A stretch of DNA of 64,000 bases, taken from Plumapathes pennacea. Lineage: Eukaryota; Cnidaria; Anthozoa; Antipatharia; Myriopathidae. Where the stretch lies: positions 21,324,331 through 21,388,330 of the forward strand of contig OZ038465.1 of NCBI GenBank assembly GCA_964036295.1, written 5' to 3'. How positions within the stretch are numbered: position 1 is the first letter of the stretch; each line of letters opens with the position of its first letter. A program made the translations under genes and the position numbers. Below, piece after piece: positions 61,621 to 64,000 of the stretch. Below the pieces are notes generated by a model. The model worked only from the letters and a program-made list of their open reading frames with translations, searched no databases and was not told the origin of the DNA.

Positions 61621-62418
61621 AATGTAAACTCGCCGTTTGCGAGGATCTTTATTAAAAGATACATAGTGGATTCCTTTGCCTATCTGTGGTCGTTTGCTTC
61701 GGGTCCTTTGAGCAACTGGGGTAAGGGGGAGAGGGGTGAGACGGCTTCGGGGTTTGCGTGTGGCTGCTGGGGTGCTGGGGGAGGGTTTCTTGGGCGGGGC
61801 TGTGGCCATGATCACACGGGGTTGAGAAGCAGCCGGTTGTTGTTGTTCCTGATGCTCTTGGAATTTTTTCAGTTCGTGCATAAAGGTGTCACGTTTTTGG
61901 GTCACTGAAGCAGCTGGATTGTCCAGGATAGCTTGGAGACGTTTGCCTGTGGCTTGAGCATTGTAGTGGCGTTGATCGGGGGTCATACTCATAGGAGCAC
62001 TCCATTCGGGAGTGTCATAACGTTTCCTTTTTTTGGAGGAAGAGGGGATCACAATGGTTTCGGTCACTTTTTGAAAAGCGTGTTTGACTACTTTTCGAAT
62101 ACCCCAACGCAAGACCACGTGTAACGGAAATCCTCCTGTTTGTTTGTTGCCTCGGAAGAGAGACTGGAGTCGACAGCGCTGCGTCCTGTGGTCACAGGCG
62201 GTTTCCAAGGCATGTCCCAATATTTGTCGTTTCACGCCTTTTATGAGTTTGGGGGGTAAGGGGAGGGTGCCCATCTTGATGTTTTGCAAGACTTCTTGGG
62301 CGGCACGCAACTGTTGGGGTCCAGCCCGTATCAGGAGGCTGGGGTCGTGTTCGAGGTTGCATAAAAAATGCTTGTGTTTTCGCATGAGGGGGGTGGGGCC
62401 CCGTCGCGGGGTCGTCAT
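61615..62418 (-). CDS. Basic protein, probably nucleic-acid-binding
   Basis: The 267-residue protein is rich in K, R, P and Q. It opens MTTPRRGPTPLMRKHKHFLC, has a middle with KLIKGVKRQILGHALET and SSSKKRKRYDTPEW (a likely nuclear signal), then a Q/P-rich region and a final RTRSKRPQIGKGIHYVSF. Such composition fits a core or minor capsid protein in the packaging module; adenovirus-like core proteins are similar in character, but no homology is claimed. Its TATA box (CTATAAAATA, 62448-62457) holds the stop codon of the upstream ATPase gene. It ends with a stop inside TAATAAA. Confidence 0.7.
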   Translation of the reverse strand: MTTPRRGPTPLMRKHKHFLCNLEHDPSLLIRAGPQQLRAAQEVLQNIKMGTLPLPPKLIKGVKRQILGHALETACDHRTQRCRLQSLFRGNKQTGGFPLHVVLRWGIRKVVKHAFQKVTETIVIPSSSKKRKRYDTPEWSAPMSMTPDQRHYNAQATGKRLQAILDNPAASVTQKRDTFMHELKKFQEHQEQQQPAASQPRVIMATAPPKKPSPSTPAATRKPRSRLTPLPLTPVAQRTRSKRPQIGKGIHYVSFNKDPRKRRVYIL

Positions 62419-62451
62419 GATTGATGTTTTTAGGAAAGGGAGCGCGGTATT

Positions 62452-63186
62452 TTATAGAGTTAAGGACGGGGAAAAGAGTCGGGTGGGGCCGTGCTGTTCG
62501 TTGGGGATTAAGTTGATGCGAAGGCGGCAGTCATCATCAGTGTCCATGGCGAAATCAATTGTAAAGTTTGAGTAAGGTTTACGATGTGTGGTGCGTCGAA
62601 GCCAATTCATGATTTCACGTACTTGTTCTGCGGTGTAACTGCTGTGTAAGAATCGCCGTATGACGTCCATGTTGCGAAGTTCGATGATGAAAATAGCTAC
62701 AGACACATTGCGGGCCATGTCTACATTGTGTTTTCCTTGGTGATAGGGGTTTTGGGAGGTCATGATGGTAGTCACACCCCAATGATGTGATTTTTTTACG
62801 AATACACGTTGAATGTTATCGTTATTGACGGCTGGCCCCATTTGATCGTCTAGGACCAGAATGCGCACTTCGTTCTTGGGCGTCTTTTGGGGGAAGTCTT
62901 CTTCAATGGATTCGGGGAGTCCCTCTTTGAATTCCACGCCCATTTTTTTCAAGTAATCATAGGCGGGTTGCCAAGAACCATAGCGAAACACAATTTTGGT
63001 CACGGGCCATTGGAAAAACTCTTTTCTCCGTTTGAAAATCTCCGTAATGAGAGTGGTCTTACCACTGTTGGAAGGTCCAGAAACGAGAATGCGCGCCGGA
63101 TATTTGAAACGCAAGTTGAGTTCATGCGCATGTTTTTTGATGGTCTTGGGATACGTCAGCTGTGACGTTGCGCGTCGTTTAGGCAT
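62452..63186 (-). CDS. A32/FtsK-type genome-packaging ATPase
   Basis: The 244-residue protein has a Walker A GPSNSGKT at residues 37-44 and a Walker B ILVLDDQ at about 109-115, followed by TTIMTSQNPY, the polar segment after the Walker B of this family. A block VSVAIFIIELRNMDVIRRF near residue 175 is also typical. These ATPases pump viral DNA into capsids in Polintons, adintoviruses and nucleocytoplasmic large DNA viruses. Length is normal for the family. It lies between the protease and the basic protein on one strand. ATG 63186 is preceded by TTTTCTTTTCATTCCCAG, which looks like a splice acceptor, and by an ATAAATAAAA about 40 nt upstream. All catalytic motifs are intact. Confidence 0.92.
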   Translation of the reverse strand: MPKRRATSQLTYPKTIKKHAHELNLRFKYPARILVSGPSNSGKTTLITEIFKRRKEFFQWPVTKIVFRYGSWQPAYDYLKKMGVEFKEGLPESIEEDFPQKTPKNEVRILVLDDQMGPAVNNDNIQRVFVKKSHHWGVTTIMTSQNPYHQGKHNVDMARNVSVAIFIIELRNMDVIRRFLHSSYTAEQVREIMNWLRRTTHRKPYSNFTIDFAMDTDDDCRLRINLIPNEQHGPTRLFSPSLTL

Positions 63187-63223
63187 AATTACACTGGGAA
63201 TGAAAAGAAAACATGAACATTTT

Positions 63224-63784
63224 TTATTTATGCATTTTGTAGGTACAGGTTTGTCCTTTGGCTAAACTAATATCAGAAATAACATCATGGGGGTCTAAAT
63301 CCGTGCTGGCCAAGTGAGCCATATGGCGGTCGTTTTGGACGAATGCGAGAGGTTTCAGATAGGGTAGAGATTGAAAATCATAGCGTCCTTTGAGACCGCG
63401 TTCGGCGGCCACCACGATGCAGTAATAACCGCATGCGTTGCTCATGCCCTGATATTGAATTTGATTTTGATGGGACGTGGAAAAGTGTTTTTGAAAACGA
63501 TTGAACCAGGGGTTGCGATATTGTTGGAGATCTTGTCCGTAACTGTCAAAGATGTGCAATTGACAGGGGTCGTCCGCTCCCATGAGAATCCAATGTTCCC
63601 CCGACTTGGACGCCGGATGAGTATTGACCACGAGCAGCCAGGGTCGAAAGTGACCGTGTGCGTCTAGGGGGAAAGGGGGTGGGAGTTCATCACAGGCAAA
63701 CACGCCTCGAAACAAATGTTGTGTGAGAGGGTGTTGGGATAAGAGTTGATTGATTTGATCGGTCCAGAGGGCAGTCACATTCAT
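63224..63784 (-). CDS. Adenain-like cysteine protease
   Basis: The 186-residue protein shows the adenovirus-type protease triad: H64 in SGEHWILMG, D80 in FDSYGQDL, Q around 110-112 in QIQYQG and C118 in SNACGYYC, in the right order and spacing. A leading PWLLVVNTHP segment matches the family strand before the histidine. It processes virion precursor proteins during maturation. Length is close to adenain. The ATG at 63784 lies six bases after the stop of the upstream gene. The stop TAA sits inside CATAAATAAA. It neighbours the ATPase, the usual pairing in Polintons and adintoviruses. Confidence 0.92.
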   Translation of the reverse strand: MNVTALWTDQINQLLSQHPLTQHLFRGVFACDELPPPFPLDAHGHFRPWLLVVNTHPASKSGEHWILMGADDPCQLHIFDSYGQDLQQYRNPWFNRFQKHFSTSHQNQIQYQGMSNACGYYCIVVAAERGLKGRYDFQSLPYLKPLAFVQNDRHMAHLASTDLDPHDVISDISLAKGQTCTYKMHK

Positions 63785-63790
63785 GTTTTT

Positions 63791-64000
63791 TCAGACACGA
63801 TCTTGGAATTCCACGGAGCCCAACATGTCCAGTTTCAGTAAAGCAGTGTCAAAGAAGAGAAGCAAGGCTTTGAGTTTCTTTTTGGCACCTTCCCCGTTTG
63901 GACCGTCAAAGTAGAGTGTGAATGACTGCGTGCCGTGGGGTTGTTTATAGAGTTGCGGATCTGCTGGGCTCTCAGCGGGGGTGAAGTTGAAGATGATGAA
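63791..64000 (-). CDS. C-terminus of a capsid-like protein (partial)
   Basis: The frame is open from the window edge to TGA at 63791-63793, about 69 residues, including ADPQLYKQPHGTQSFTLYF and LKLDMLGSVEFQDRV. Strand-forming text and the position just before the protease suggest the end of a capsid protein (double jelly-roll major capsid or penton), but the family cannot be shown from this part. Confidence 0.5.
   Translation of the reverse strand, partial: FIIFNFTPAESPADPQLYKQPHGTQSFTLYFDGPNGEGAKKKLKALLLFFDTALLKLDMLGSVEFQDRV

Larger units (their letters stand above)
54256..64000. mobile_element. Maverick/Polinton- or adintovirus-like element, left part
   Basis: From about 54.5 kb the sequence becomes gene-dense with little spacing, both strands used, and divergent genes sharing CACGTG promoters. 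An adenain-type protease next to an A32/FtsK-type ATPase is the morphogenesis module of Polintons and adintoviruses. The right end, and any polymerase B and integrase, would lie outside the window. The left terminus is somewhere in 54256-54537 but no inverted repeat can be checked. Some genes show single breaks, so it may be an integrated, partly decayed copy. Confidence 0.8.

Noticed and set aside
61666..62575. Plus-strand frames over the basic protein and ATPase (up to 163 residues)
   Set aside because: They are shadows of minus-strand genes with clear motifs or composition.

Overview
The window is an animal genome segment. It is most likely from a cnidarian, and an anthozoan (stony coral or sea anemone) is my best guess. 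It is AT-rich and intron-bearing, and holds one recognisable metazoan host gene (RMI1, six exons) in a dense bed of nested transposable elements. THAP/DDE transposons paired with P2X7-like zinc proteins, and STPR-type charged repeat ORFs, are typical of such genomes. The species is not identified; the assignment rests on protein families and layout only.

Layout. 0-0.42 kb: 3' end of a Penelope-like element. 0.42-5.64 kb: a ~770-bp-unit tandem satellite. 5.6-14.0 kb: elements inserted in that array, namely a decayed THAP/DDE transposon with a convergent P2X7-like gene (copy A), gypsy remnants, and a complete 4.4-kb gypsy element (Gypsy-1) with 5-bp target duplications. 14.0-15.1 kb: satellite resumes. 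15.1-20.5 kb: LINE, hAT-like pseudogene, a MITE and a broken STPR-type ORF. 23.6-28.8 kb: RMI1, whose frame is interrupted by one TAG. 28.8-33.4 kb: MITEs and a hAT foldback inside a second STPR ORF.

33.4-52.7 kb is one nested structure. A THAP transposon (copy B) is split by a chromodomain gypsy element (Gypsy-2). Gypsy-2 has inserts in its 5' LTR, in its integrase (a hAT relic that itself carries a foldback element), and in its 3' LTR. Taking these inserts out gives LTRs of 771 and 778 bp with matching TG...CA ends. 52.7-54.3 kb: a LINE 3' end, then a second Penelope-like fragment with a hammerhead-like motif.

54.3-64 kb is the most unusual part: the left portion of a compact Maverick/Polinton- or adintovirus-like element that runs off the right edge. 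It encodes an adenain-type cysteine protease, an A32/FtsK-type packaging ATPase, a probable capsid-protein C-terminus, basic and coiled-coil proteins, a large protein with six W-Y-D/N blocks, a Fic-domain protein, and a spliced FAM72-like protein (cellular FAM72A antagonises the uracil-DNA glycosylase UNG2). Divergent gene pairs share inverted CCCACGTGGG boxes. TATA boxes sit about 40 nt from start codons, and several stop codons overlap AATAAA signals or the next gene's TATA box. The polymerase B and integrase expected of such elements are not in view and could lie beyond the right edge.
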